DNA of 64,000 nt, taken from positions 1 through 64,000 of the forward strand of contig NZ_JADDXU010000011.1 of NCBI RefSeq assembly GCF_015163075.1, written 5' to 3'. Below, piece by piece: positions 17,205 through 25,821 of the stretch (position 1 is the stretch's first letter; every line of letters starts with the position of its first letter). The DNA comes from Streptomyces justiciae (lineage in GTDB: Bacteria; Actinomycetota; Actinomycetes; Streptomycetales; Streptomycetaceae). Position numbers and translations under genes: made by a program. The notes under the pieces are model-generated. The model was not told where the DNA came from and did no database searches. It saw nothing but the letters and a program-made list of their open reading frames with translations.

Positions 17205-18080
17205 GTGACCACAGAAATCACCCCCACCGTCTCTGCGACGATCCCGGCCCCCGCGACCCCCTACCAGGGGGACATCGCCCGGTACTGGAACAACGAGGCG
17301 AGGCCGGTGAACCTGCGCCTCGGTGACGTGGACGGCCTCTACCACCACCACTACGGCATCGGCGCCGTCAACCACGAAGCCCTCGGCGACCCGGAACACA
17401 GCGAGTACGAGAAGAAGCTCATCGCCGAGCTGCACCGACTGGAGTCGGCCCAGGCCGAGTTCCTCCTGGACCACCTCGGCCCCATCACCGCCGACGACAC
17501 CCTCGTCGACGCCGGCTGCGGGCGCGGCGGCTCCATGGTCATGGCCCACCAGCGCTTCGGCTGCAAGGTCGAGGGCGTCACCCTGTCCGCCACCCAGGCC
17601 GAGTTCGGCAACGGGCGGGCACGGGACCTCCGTATCCAGGACCATGTGCGCTCCCGGGTGTGCAACATGCTCGACACGCCCTTCGAGAAGGGCAGCGTCG
17701 CCGCGTCGTGGAACAACGAGTCGACCATGTACGTCGACCTGCACGACCTGTTCGCCGAGCACTCCCGCTTCCTGAAGGTGGGCGGCCGGTACGTGACCAT
17801 CACCGGCTGCTGGAACCCCCGGTACGGCCAGCCGTCGAAGTGGGTCTCCCAGATCAACGCCCACTTCGAGTGCAACATCCACTCGCGTCGTGAGTATCTG
17901 CGGGCCATGGCCGACAACCGGCTCGTGCCGCAGACCGTGGTCGACCTGACCCCGGACACGCTGCCGTACTGGGAGCTGCGGGCGACGTCGTCGCTGGTCA
18001 CCGGAATCGAGGAGGCGTTCATCGAGTCGTACCGGGACGGCTCCTTCCAGTACGTGCTGATCGCGGCCGACCGCGTCTGA
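17205..18080 (+). CDS. geranyl diphosphate 2-C-methyltransferase
   Basis: 291-aa SAM-dependent methyltransferase from a GTG start 15 bp after the cyclase. SAM motif I DAGCGRGGS is at residues 102-110; WNNESTMYV (about 169-177) carries the Asn/Glu residues placed near the prenyl substrate in this family. It methylates C2 of geranyl diphosphate to give the cyclase substrate. It is the last gene of the shell-cyclase-methyltransferase unit and has no repeat resembling the cyclase targeting motif, so it may work outside the shell. Confidence 0.93.
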   Translation: MTTEITPTVSATIPAPATPYQGDIARYWNNEARPVNLRLGDVDGLYHHHYGIGAVNHEALGDPEHSEYEKKLIAELHRLESAQAEFLLDHLGPITADDTLVDAGCGRGGSMVMAHQRFGCKVEGVTLSATQAEFGNGRARDLRIQDHVRSRVCNMLDTPFEKGSVAASWNNESTMYVDLHDLFAEHSRFLKVGGRYVTITGCWNPRYGQPSKWVSQINAHFECNIHSRREYLRAMADNRLVPQTVVDLTPDTLPYWELRATSSLVTGIEEAFIESYRDGSFQYVLIAADRV

Positions 18081-18095
18081 CGGCTGGGAACGACC

Positions 18096-18126
18096 GGCGT
18101 GGCGGCTCGGTGCGGGCCGCCACGCC
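18096..18126 (+). terminator. terminator of the encapsulin/2-MIB operon
   Basis: Perfect 11-bp stem GGCGTGGCGGC / GCCGCCACGCC with a 9-nt loop, 15 bp after the methyltransferase stop, followed by TTACTCC. It separates the operon from the DNA ligase gene. Confidence 0.75.
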
Positions 18127-18207
18127 TTACTCCTGATCATCGGCCCGCTGGTGCCACTCGCGGCCTGCGCCGGGGCGTTGTCAGTGGTGGCGGGCAAGAT
18201 GATCCGC

Positions 18208-20295
18208 ATGACGACACCAGCTGCACAGATCGTGGATGCCGCCGCCTACGCGCAGGCGGTCGAGGACGCGGTGAAGGCCGCGGCCGCCTACTACGAGGGC
18301 GGCACCTCGCCTATGGACGACGACACCTACGACCGGCTGGTGCGCGGCATCGCGCAGTGGGAGGACGCCCACCCCGACCAGGTGCTCCCCGACTCCCCCA
18401 CCGGCAAGGTCGCCGGCGGCGCGGTGGAGGGGGACGTCCCGCACACGGTGCCGATGCTCAGTCTCGACAACGTCTTCTCCGCCGAGGAGTTCACCGCCTG
18501 GGCCGCCTCGCTGGCGCGCCGTATCGGCCATGACGTCACGCGTTTCAGCAGCGAGCCGAAGCTGGACGGGCTGGCGATCGCCGCCCGCTACACCCGGGGC
18601 CGTCTGAGACAGCTGATCACGCGCGGGGACGGCACGGCCGGGGAGGACGTCAGCCATGCGATCGGCACCATCGAGGGCCTGCCCGACACCCTGTCCGAGC
18701 CGGTCACCGTGGAGGTCCGCGGCGAAGTCCTGATGACGACGGCCCAGTTCGAGCACGCCAACGAGGTCCGCACGCAGCACGGCGGGCAGCCGTTCGCCAA
18801 TCCGCGCAACGCCGCGGCCGGCACCCTGCGGGCCAAGGACCGCGCCTACACCGTGCCGATGACGTTCTTCGGCTACGGCCTCCTGCCGCTGCCCGGCACC
18901 GACACGGCGCTAGCCGACCGGCTCGGCGAGAGCGCGCACAGCGATCTGATGGCGCAGGCCGCCGCGTTGGGGGTGAACACCACCGCGTCGACCGCCGTGC
19001 CCGGTACCACCGCCGACGGCGTCGAGGAGGTCCTGGCCCGGGTCAAGGAGATCGCCGCGCTGCGCGCCGAGCTGCCGTTCGGGATCGACGGCGTCGTCAT
19101 CAAGGCCGACCTGGCCGCCGACCAGCAGACGGCAGGTTCCGGGTCGCGTGCACCGCGGTGGGCGATCGCCTACAAGCTGCCGGCCGTGGAGAAGATCACG
19201 CGGCTGCTGGAGGTGGAGTGGAACGTGGGCCGCACCGGCATCATCGCCCCGCGCGCGGTCCTGGAACCGGTCGAGATCGACGGCTCCACCATCACCTACG
19301 CCACCCTGCACAACCCGGCCGACATCACCCGGCGCGACCTGCGCCTGGGCGACCACGTCATGGTCTACCGGGCCGGCGATGTCATCCCCCGCGTCGAGGC
19401 CCCCGTCGCCCACCTGCGCACCGGAGAAGAACAACCCATCGTCTTCCCCGAGGTGTGCCCGCGCTGCGGGTCGGAGATCGACACCAGCGAGCAGCGCTGG
19501 CGCTGCACCAACGGCCGCAACTGCCACCTGGTCGCCTCCCTCTCCTACGCCGCGGGCCGCGACCAGCTCGACATCGAGGGCCTGGGCCACACCCGGGTCG
19601 TCCAGCTCGTCGACGCCGGTCTGGTCGCCGATCTCGCCGACCTGTTCACCCTCACCCGCGAGCAGCTCCTGGCCCTGGAGCGGATGGGCGAGACCAGCAC
19701 CGACAACCTGCTGGCCGCACTGACCACGGCCAAGGGCCAGCCGCTGTCACGGGTGTTGTGCGCGCTCGGAGTGCGGGGCACCGGCCGGTCGATGTCCCGG
19801 CGGATCGCCCGCCACTTCGCCACCATGGACCACATCCGGGCCGCCGACGCCGAGGCGATGCAGCAGGTGGAGGGCATCGGCACGGAGAAGGCCCCGTCCA
19901 TCGTCGCCGAACTCGCCGAACTGGCCCCGCTCATCGACAAGCTCGTCGCGGTCGGGGTCAACATGACCGAACCCGGCGCGACTCCACCGCCTGCGGCCGA
20001 CGCCGATCCTGCCGAAGCGCCCGAGGAATCCGCGGCTGCGGACCTTCCGCTGGCGGGGATGACCGTTGTCGTCACCGGCTCGATGACCGGCGCTCTCGAG
20101 AAGCTCTCCCGCAACCAGATGAACGAGCTCATCGAACGCGCCGGCGGCCGCTCCTCCTCCAGCGTCTCCAAGAAGACGACCCTGGTCGTCGCCGGAGAGG
20201 GCGCCGGCTCCAAGCGTGCCAAGGCCGAGGACCTCGGCATCCGGCTGGCGGCACCGGACGAGTTCGCCACGCTCGTCGCCGACTTCCTGCCCTGA
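18208..20295 (+). CDS. ligA: NAD-dependent DNA ligase
   Basis: 695-aa ligase. Domain Ia (YYEGGTSPMDDDTYDRL, about 20-40), adenylation motif KLDGLA with the active-site Lys near residue 117, OB fold, a Cys4 zinc finger (CPRCG...C...C) near 420-440, helix-hairpin-helix repeats and a C-terminal BRCT domain with GMTVVVTGSM are in the usual order. Start taken at MTTPAA; in-frame ATG 18199 or GTG 18151 are possible. Streptomycetes often carry more than one NAD ligase, so this may be the accessory copy. It follows the 2-MIB terminator and is not obviously linked to it. Confidence 0.9.
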   Translation: MTTPAAQIVDAAAYAQAVEDAVKAAAAYYEGGTSPMDDDTYDRLVRGIAQWEDAHPDQVLPDSPTGKVAGGAVEGDVPHTVPMLSLDNVFSAEEFTAWAASLARRIGHDVTRFSSEPKLDGLAIAARYTRGRLRQLITRGDGTAGEDVSHAIGTIEGLPDTLSEPVTVEVRGEVLMTTAQFEHANEVRTQHGGQPFANPRNAAAGTLRAKDRAYTVPMTFFGYGLLPLPGTDTALADRLGESAHSDLMAQAAALGVNTTASTAVPGTTADGVEEVLARVKEIAALRAELPFGIDGVVIKADLAADQQTAGSGSRAPRWAIAYKLPAVEKITRLLEVEWNVGRTGIIAPRAVLEPVEIDGSTITYATLHNPADITRRDLRLGDHVMVYRAGDVIPRVEAPVAHLRTGEEQPIVFPEVCPRCGSEIDTSEQRWRCTNGRNCHLVASLSYAAGRDQLDIEGLGHTRVVQLVDAGLVADLADLFTLTREQLLALERMGETSTDNLLAALTTAKGQPLSRVLCALGVRGTGRSMSRRIARHFATMDHIRAADAEAMQQVEGIGTEKAPSIVAELAELAPLIDKLVAVGVNMTEPGATPPPAADADPAEAPEESAAADLPLAGMTVVVTGSMTGALEKLSRNQMNELIERAGGRSSSSVSKKTTLVVAGEGAGSKRAKAEDLGIRLAAPDEFATLVADFLP

Positions 20296-20340
20296 CCCGC
20301 ACGCCCCAGGCCCGCGACCACGGGGTGTCGGCGAAGTCGC

Positions 20341-21027
20341 TCAGGGCCGGGCGAGTTTGGCGGCCACGGCGTCGAGGACCCAGTCCAGGCCGACCTCGAA
20401 GGATTCCTCGGCGTCCACGTGCGTCGCGTCGTGCACGGCCTTTTCAAGCGCGGGGAAGCGTCCCGTGGCCAGCATCCTCGTCACGTGCGGGCCGTTGGCG
20501 CGCTGCCAGTCGCTCTTGGACAGGCCCGTGGCGCGCTCGGCCCGCAGGTTCGCGACCTCGCGTCTGATCGCCCCGGTGGTGTAGGCGCTGACCGTCTCCG
20601 CGGCGCGCATGACGGTGTCGACGTCGGCGAGGCCGTCCAGGGCGGCCAGTCGGGCCTCGGTCACGGCGAGGCCGTTCGGGCCCAGGGTCGGACGGCCGCC
20701 GAGCAGGTCGGCCAGCCATTCGTGCCGGAGCACGGCCTGCCGGGTGCGGTGGGCGAGGACGCGCAGGGTCTCCCGCCAGTCACCGGGCTGCGTCTCGGGG
20801 AGGATCTCGGCCTGGACCTCGTCCACCATCAGGTCGAACAGCTCCTCCTTGGTGGCGATGTAGCCGTACAGCCGCATCGGTCCGGCCTTCAGCCGGGCGG
20901 CGACCTTGCGCAGCGACACGTCCTCCAACCCGCCCTCGTCGGCCAGCGCGATGGCGGCGGCGACGATCCGCTCCCGGTCGAGCGGCACGGGGCGAGTCGG
21001 CGGCTCCGGCCGGTCCCACACAGTCAT
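20341..21027 (-). CDS. TetR/AcrR family regulator with TetR_C_11-like C-terminus
   Basis: 228 aa from the ATG at 21027; the longer frame upstream runs into the operator region and is less likely. The N-terminal HTH is AAAIALADEGGLEDVSLRKVAARLKAGPMRLYGYIATKEEL. It is divergent from a TetX-like FAD monooxygenase, with a symmetrical intergenic region between them, the usual arrangement for a repressor that senses the substrate of the neighbouring enzyme. Confidence 0.88.
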   Translation of the reverse strand: MTVWDRPEPPTRPVPLDRERIVAAAIALADEGGLEDVSLRKVAARLKAGPMRLYGYIATKEELFDLMVDEVQAEILPETQPGDWRETLRVLAHRTRQAVLRHEWLADLLGGRPTLGPNGLAVTEARLAALDGLADVDTVMRAAETVSAYTTGAIRREVANLRAERATGLSKSDWQRANGPHVTRMLATGRFPALEKAVHDATHVDAEESFEVGLDWVLDAVAAKLARP

Positions 21028-21039
21028 GGCCACATCGTA

Positions 21040-21076
21040 CTGTTGCGATACGCCGTATCGGAGCAATACAGTGTAT
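21040..21076. promoter_or_regulatory. TetR operator between regulator and monooxygenase
   Basis: The 53-bp gap contains the palindrome CGATAC-gcc-GTATCG (21046-21060) flanked by ACTGTTGC on the left and GCAATACAGT on the right, and ATACA-g-TGTAT at 21066-21076. These nested dyads cover the promoter space of both genes. Confidence 0.6.
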
Positions 21077-21080
21077 CGAC

Positions 21081-22202
21081 ATGAGGCATCGTATCGCCGT
21101 GGTCGGAGCCGGTCCCGCCGGTCTCACCTTCGCCCGTGTCCTGCACCGCGACGGCCACCCCGTCACCGTCTTCGAACGCGATCCCGCCCCCGATGCCCGC
21201 CCTCCGGGCGGCACGCTCGACCTGCACGCGGGGTTGGGCCAACTCGCGCTGGACAAGGCGGGGCTGCTGGCGGAGTTCCGGACCCTCTCCCGCCCCGAGG
21301 GGCAGGCCATGCGCATCCTGGACACGGACGGGACCGTCCTGCGCGACTGGCACCCCCGCCCGGACGACGAGGCCAATCCCGAGATCGACCGGGGGCAACT
21401 CCGCGACCTGCTGCTCGGCCCGCTCGACGTCCAGTGGGGGCGGGGCGTGGCAGAGGTGGTGCCAGGGGCCACTGACGGCGGCGTATTGGTCCACTTCGAG
21501 GACGGGCGACAAGAGGCGTACGACCTCGTGATCGGTGCGGACGGCGCCTGGTCCCGGGTCCATCCCACGCTCTCTCCGGTGACACCGCACTACACGGGGG
21601 TCACCGCTGTGGAGACCTCTCTCGACGACATCGACGCCCGCCATCCCGACCTCGCCCGGCTGATCGGTGACGGTTCCATGGCGGTGTACGGGGTGAACCG
21701 AGGTCTGGTCGCCCAGCGCAACAGCGGTGGCCACGTCAAGGTGTACGCCCAGTTCCGGGTGCAGCAGGACTGGCACACGAGCCTGGACCTGTCCGACGTC
21801 GAAGGCGTGCGGGCGAGCCTGCTGGCCCTGTTCGACGGCTGGGCCGCTCCCGTCCTCGAACTCCTGCGCCGTGGCACCGTTTTCGCCCCTCGCCCGCTGT
21901 ACGTCCTGCCCGTGTCGCACACCTGGAGTCACGTCCCCGGGGTGACGCTCCTGGGCGACGCCGCCCACCTGATGCCGCCGTTGGGGGCGGGCGCGAACCT
22001 CGCGATGCTGGAGGGCGCCGAACTCGCCGAGGCCATCGCCACCGGCTCGGGAGACCTGGACAAGGTCGTCCGCGTCTTCGAGGAACAGATGTGGGCGCGA
22101 GCGGGCCGGTGGGCGAAGATGACGGCGGCCGGCCTGGAACGCCTCGTGAGCCCCGACCCCGCCCAGGCCCTCGCCCTCTTCGACGAGGTCCAGGCATCCT
22201 GA
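21081..22202 (+). CDS. FAD-dependent monooxygenase (TetX-like)
   Basis: 373-aa flavoprotein hydroxylase. The FAD dinucleotide fold VVGAGPAGLTFARVL is at residues 6-20, a DG-type motif (LVIGADGAWSRV) near 150, and the GD motif LLGDAAHLMPPLGAGANLAM near 290-310. The family contains TetX tetracycline-inactivating enzymes, but most streptomycete members act on unknown aromatics. It is under the divergent TetR gene. Substrate cannot be assigned. Confidence 0.87.
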   Translation: MRHRIAVVGAGPAGLTFARVLHRDGHPVTVFERDPAPDARPPGGTLDLHAGLGQLALDKAGLLAEFRTLSRPEGQAMRILDTDGTVLRDWHPRPDDEANPEIDRGQLRDLLLGPLDVQWGRGVAEVVPGATDGGVLVHFEDGRQEAYDLVIGADGAWSRVHPTLSPVTPHYTGVTAVETSLDDIDARHPDLARLIGDGSMAVYGVNRGLVAQRNSGGHVKVYAQFRVQQDWHTSLDLSDVEGVRASLLALFDGWAAPVLELLRRGTVFAPRPLYVLPVSHTWSHVPGVTLLGDAAHLMPPLGAGANLAMLEGAELAEAIATGSGDLDKVVRVFEEQMWARAGRWAKMTAAGLERLVSPDPAQALALFDEVQAS

Positions 22203-22229
22203 CCTGTCGTGGAGCGTGATCTGGCGAAT

Positions 22230-22268
22230 GTCGGCCCCTGGTCCGCAATAGGCGGGTCAGGGGCCGAC
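22230..22268. terminator. bidirectional terminator between convergent genes
   Basis: An 11-bp perfect stem, GTCGGCCCCTG with CAGGGGCCGAC, and a 17-nt loop. It lies 27 bp after the monooxygenase stop and 21 bp after the end of the convergent small secreted protein frame. Confidence 0.7.
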
Positions 22269-22289
22269 GTAGGGCTGCTTCCGGTGCGG

Positions 22290-22504
22290 TCAGAGGACCA
22301 CGCCGAGTCCGAGGATCAGGCTGAGGCCCAGGCCGTCGTGGTGATGGTGGTGGCCGTGGTCGCCGGGACCGTCGGGTGCCGGGAGCGCCTTGGCGGTGGC
22401 CGGGACATGGCCGGGGGGGCGGCCTGGGCGGCGCCCGCCAGGGGCAGGACCGCGACGCAGGCCAGGGCGGTGACGGCGGCGGACTTGGCGAAGAACGTGC
22501 GCAC
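22290..22504 (-). pseudogene. small secreted His-rich protein interrupted by a homopolymer frameshift
   Basis: The GTG at 22504 has a clear AAGGAG Shine-Dalgarno and begins a signal peptide (MRTFFAKSAAVTALACVAVLPLAGAAQAA, ending AQA-A). After a run of seven C (22411-22417 region on this strand) the reading frame becomes Arg/Pro-rich and ends at 22316. Adding one C, or removing two, would join it to a frame that reads GHVPATAKALPAP, then GDHGHHHHHDGLGLSLILGLGVVL and a stop at 22290. That composite looks like a natural small secreted Streptomyces protein of about 71 aa. Either an indel error in the assembly or a real phase change. Confidence 0.65.
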
Positions 22505-22522
22505 AGCAACTCCTTTGTCGAC

Positions 22523-22536
22523 AGACAACGTTGTCT
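22523..22536. promoter_or_regulatory. LacI-type palindrome upstream of the small secreted protein
   Basis: Perfect 14-bp palindrome AGACAACGTTGTCT, about 18 bp before the GTG start and next to the Shine-Dalgarno. The GACAACGTTGTC core resembles operators of LacI-family regulators in Streptomyces. It differs from the operators of the LacI gene in this window, so a regulator elsewhere is implied. Confidence 0.55.
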
Positions 22537-22664
22537 CCGACGCTAGGCAGAGGCGTGCGGTCCGCGCGCGTTGGATCATGACGGGCGGTGACGAAGGACC
22601 GGGGCGAGCAACCTGTACCGGTGCGGCACGCGGAAACGGGCCACGGTTTCGTACGCTGGCGGGC

Positions 22665-23564
22665 ATGCGGATGCGTCCCACCCTCCACTGGACCCCTCCC
22701 TCCGACCTGCCCCCGGGCACCGTGGATCTGCGGCCGGTGGTCGAGGCGGTGCGCGCCGGTGGTGTCCTCGTGCTGAGCGGGGCGGGCATCTCCACGGAGT
22801 CGGGCATCCCCGCCTACCGGGGTGAGGGCGGGAGTCTCAGCCGGCACACCCCGATGACGTACCAGGACTTCACCTCCAGCCCGCGCGCCCGGCAGCGGTA
22901 CTGGGCGCGCAGTCATCTCGGCTGGCGCACCTTCGGCCGGGCGCTGCCCAACGCCGGTCACCGGGCCGTGGCCGCGTTCGCGCGGCACGGGGCGCTCTCG
23001 GGTGTGATCACGCAGAACGTCGACGGTCTGCACCAGGCCGCCGGCAGCGAGGGGGTCGTGGATCTGCACGGGCGGCTGGACCGGGTCGTGTGTCTGTCGT
23101 GCGGAGCGGCCGGTCCGCGCCGCGACCTCGCCGTGCGGCTGGAGGCGGCCAACGCCGGATTCGCGCCGACCGTCGCGGAGATCAATCCCGACGGTGACGC
23201 CGATCTCACCGATGACCAGGTCGGTGACTTCCGGGTCGTGCCCTGCGCGGACTGCGGCGGCGTGCTGAAGCCGGACGTGGTGTTCTTCGGCGAGCCGGTG
23301 CCCGTCCACCGGATCGAGCGGTGCCGGCAGCTGGTGGGCGAGGCGTCCTCGCTGCTGGTCCTGGGCTCCTCGTTGACGGTGATGTCGGGGCTCAGGTTCG
23401 TCCGTCAGGCGGCCCAGGCCGACAAGCGGGTGTTCATCATCAACCGGGATCCGACCCGGGGCGATCAGTTCGCCGTCACCCGCGTCGCGCTCCCCCTCGG
23501 GAGCGCCCTCACGGCGATCGCCGAACAGCTGGACATCGCCGTCGACGGGCAGCCGGCGGCGTAG
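22665..23564 (+). CDS. Sir2-family NAD-dependent protein deacylase
   Basis: 299-aa sirtuin. GAGIS followed by TESGIPAYRG (residues 34-50) forms the NAD site, ITQNVDGLHQAAG carries the TQNVD motif, DLHGRL contains the catalytic His, and two Cys pairs (CLSC, CADC) coordinate zinc. It removes acyl groups from lysines in the cytoplasm. It is divergent from the small secreted protein gene and stands alone. Start at ATG 22665; ATG 22671 is possible. Confidence 0.9.
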   Translation: MRMRPTLHWTPPSDLPPGTVDLRPVVEAVRAGGVLVLSGAGISTESGIPAYRGEGGSLSRHTPMTYQDFTSSPRARQRYWARSHLGWRTFGRALPNAGHRAVAAFARHGALSGVITQNVDGLHQAAGSEGVVDLHGRLDRVVCLSCGAAGPRRDLAVRLEAANAGFAPTVAEINPDGDADLTDDQVGDFRVVPCADCGGVLKPDVVFFGEPVPVHRIERCRQLVGEASSLLVLGSSLTVMSGLRFVRQAAQADKRVFIINRDPTRGDQFAVTRVALPLGSALTAIAEQLDIAVDGQPAA

Positions 23565-23613
23565 AGCGGCGCTACTGGGCCACGGGTGCTCAGGGACCGT
23601 GGCGACGCGGAGC

Positions 23614-23641
23614 GCGGGGCGCCCTGGTGAGGACGCCCCGC
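23614..23641. terminator. hairpin between convergent sirtuin and PQQ dehydrogenase genes
   Basis: Perfect 8-bp arms GCGGGGCG / CGCCCCGC with a 12-nt loop, 49 bp after the sirtuin stop and 21 bp after the other gene's stop. Suitable for both directions. Confidence 0.55.
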
Positions 23642-23662
23642 CGGTGTGTTGTCGTCAGTCGG

Positions 23663-25783
23663 TCAGTCCTCCGGGGTCAGGGCGACCTCGGCGCTGCCCG
23701 AGAGGGACGGCAGGCCCTCCGGGGGCGTGTCCGTGTAGGTGGCGTTGAAGACCGCCTTCAGGTTGTCCGAGCCGGAGTGGCCGCCGTCCACGAACGTCTT
23801 GAAGGAGCCGGAGCAGCCGTTGCTGGTGGACAGCGGGTGGCCGTGCGTGTCGTGGCCGAGGATGAAGGAGACGCTGACCTTGGCGCAGTTCACCGGCTGG
23901 TCGTCGGTGACGGTGACCTGCCAGGTGACCGTGTCGCCCCAGTGGAACGGGGTGCCGCCGTGCGGGGCCGGGTCGGTGGTGAGGGAGACGACCGGCGCCT
24001 TGTTGCCGACGACGACCGGAACCGAGGCGGAGGCCGAGCGGCCGGTGCTGTCCGTGACCTTCAGCGTGGCGTCGTAGACCCCGTTCTTGTCGAAGGTGTG
24101 CTTGGGGTTGGCCTCCCTGGAGTCGACGGTGCCGTCGGCGTCGAAGTCCCAGGCGTAGCGCAGGGCGTCACCGTCGGCGTCCTTGGTTCCGGCGCTGGAG
24201 AACTGGACCGTCAGCGGGCTGGTGCCGTTGACCACGTCGGCTGCGACCTTGGGCTCCGGGGTGCGGTTGCCCCGGACGAAGTCGATGCGGGAGAGCTGGG
24301 CCTCCGGCAGCTCCGCGAAGTAGCCGGTGCCGTACTCCAGCACGTACAGCGCGCCGTCGGGGCCGAATTCCGCGTCGATCGGGCCGTCCGTGACGATCCC
24401 GGGGATCGCGTCCTCGATCTTCTGGACCTCGTTGTTCTTGCCGAGGGTGAGTGCTTTCATCTGGTCGCGGGTCCACTCGTAGAAGAGCGGCTTGCCGTCG
24501 AAGTACTGGGGCCAGCGGTTGGCGGCCTTGTTGTGCTTGTCGTAGCGGTACGCCGGGCCGCCCATCGGGCCGATGCCGCCGGTGCCGAGTTCGGGGAACT
24601 GCGCGGAGGCGCCGTAGCCGTAGACGATCTCCGCGTTCTCGACCGGGGGCAGCTCGCTGCGGCCGGTGTTGTGGCGCGAGTCGTTGACGGGCTTGGCGCA
24701 GTTGAAGGCGCCGCTGGAGGCCTGGGTGGCGAAGTCGTAGTCCTGGTAGGGCTGGTCAGTGGTCACGCAGTACGGCCAGCCGTAGTTGGCGGGACGGTCG
24801 ATGACCATCCAGCGGCCCTGTCCTGCGGGGCCGCGGTTGGGGTTGGCGGTGCGGGCGTCGGGTGAGTAGTCGGCGACGTAGACCTCACCGGTCTTGTCGT
24901 CCACGCCGAAGCGGAAGGGGTTGCGCAGGCCCATGGCGTAGATCTCGGGCCGGGTCTTCGCGGTGCCCGGGGCGAAGAGGTTGCCGTCGGGTATCGCGTA
25001 GCCGCCGTGGCGCTTGACCTTGATGCGCAGGACCTTGCCGCGCAGGTCGTTGGTGTTGCCCGCGGTGCGGCGCGCGTCGTAGGCGGGGTTGCGGTCGGCG
25101 CGGTCGTCGAGCGGGGCGTAGCCGTCCGAGGAGAACGGGTTGGAGTCGTCGCCGGTCGACAGGAACAGGTTGCCCTTGTGGTCGAAGTCGATCTTGCCGC
25201 CGACGTGGCAGCAGATGCCGCGGTCGGCCGGCACGTCGATGATCTTCTGCTCGGTGTTGTAGTCGAGCTTGTTGCCAACGAGCTTGAATCGCGAGAGCCG
25301 GGTGTACCCCTTGTACTTGGCGAAGTCCGCGGCGGTTCCGAACTGCGGCGCGTCACCCTCGTTGACGCCCGGGGTGGCCGGGTCGTCCATGGGGGTGTCG
25401 AGGCGGGGCGAGTAGTAGAGGTAGACCCAGTGGTTCTTGGCGAAGCCCGGGTCGACGGCGATGCCCTGCACGCCTTCCTCGTCGTGCTGGTAGAGCCCGG
25501 CGGGGCTCTTCTTCATGTCGGCGGCAAGGAAGTTGACGCCGCTCTTGGGGTCGTGGATGCGGACCTCGCCGGTGCGTGCCGTGTGCAGCACCCGCCGGTC
25601 GGGCAGGACGGCCAGGGCCATGGGCTCGCCCGGGCGGTCGTTGAGGGTGACCTTCTGGAAGTCCGACGAAGTCGGCGGTGTGGGGTCCGACGGGTGGGCC
25701 TGGGCCGCGGGAAGAGGCAGCAGCCCGACGGCTCCGGCCAACGCGGCCGCCCCGAGGAGGGTGACGATCCGTCTGTTACGCAC
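23663..25783 (-). CDS. secreted PQQ-dependent sugar dehydrogenase-like protein with PKD domain
   Basis: 706 aa with a Sec signal peptide (about 1-29, ending AQA). A large beta-propeller of the glucose/sorbosone dehydrogenase family follows (about 40-470; EGVQGIAVDPGF, GNLFLSTGDDSN, GLRNPFRFGVD), then a PKD domain (about 500-590; YAWDFDADGT) and a C-terminal beta-rich module. GTG start has AAGGAG at 6-nt spacing. It is the last gene of the minus-strand sugar locus, 38 bp after a Tat-exported TIM-barrel protein. The family oxidises sugars with PQQ, but PQQ dependence of this member is not certain. Confidence 0.82.
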   Translation of the reverse strand: MRNRRIVTLLGAAALAGAVGLLPLPAAQAHPSDPTPPTSSDFQKVTLNDRPGEPMALAVLPDRRVLHTARTGEVRIHDPKSGVNFLAADMKKSPAGLYQHDEEGVQGIAVDPGFAKNHWVYLYYSPRLDTPMDDPATPGVNEGDAPQFGTAADFAKYKGYTRLSRFKLVGNKLDYNTEQKIIDVPADRGICCHVGGKIDFDHKGNLFLSTGDDSNPFSSDGYAPLDDRADRNPAYDARRTAGNTNDLRGKVLRIKVKRHGGYAIPDGNLFAPGTAKTRPEIYAMGLRNPFRFGVDDKTGEVYVADYSPDARTANPNRGPAGQGRWMVIDRPANYGWPYCVTTDQPYQDYDFATQASSGAFNCAKPVNDSRHNTGRSELPPVENAEIVYGYGASAQFPELGTGGIGPMGGPAYRYDKHNKAANRWPQYFDGKPLFYEWTRDQMKALTLGKNNEVQKIEDAIPGIVTDGPIDAEFGPDGALYVLEYGTGYFAELPEAQLSRIDFVRGNRTPEPKVAADVVNGTSPLTVQFSSAGTKDADGDALRYAWDFDADGTVDSREANPKHTFDKNGVYDATLKVTDSTGRSASASVPVVVGNKAPVVSLTTDPAPHGGTPFHWGDTVTWQVTVTDDQPVNCAKVSVSFILGHDTHGHPLSTSNGCSGSFKTFVDGGHSGSDNLKAVFNATYTDTPPEGLPSLSGSAEVALTPED

Positions 25784-25821
25784 TCAGAACTCCTTTGATC
25801 TGACCAGCGGGTGACAGGGCG

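Noticed and set aside
14292..18080. Larger terpene biosynthetic gene cluster
   Set aside because: No further prenyltransferase, P450 or second cyclase lies close; the terminator at 18096 ends the unit and the next gene is a DNA ligase.
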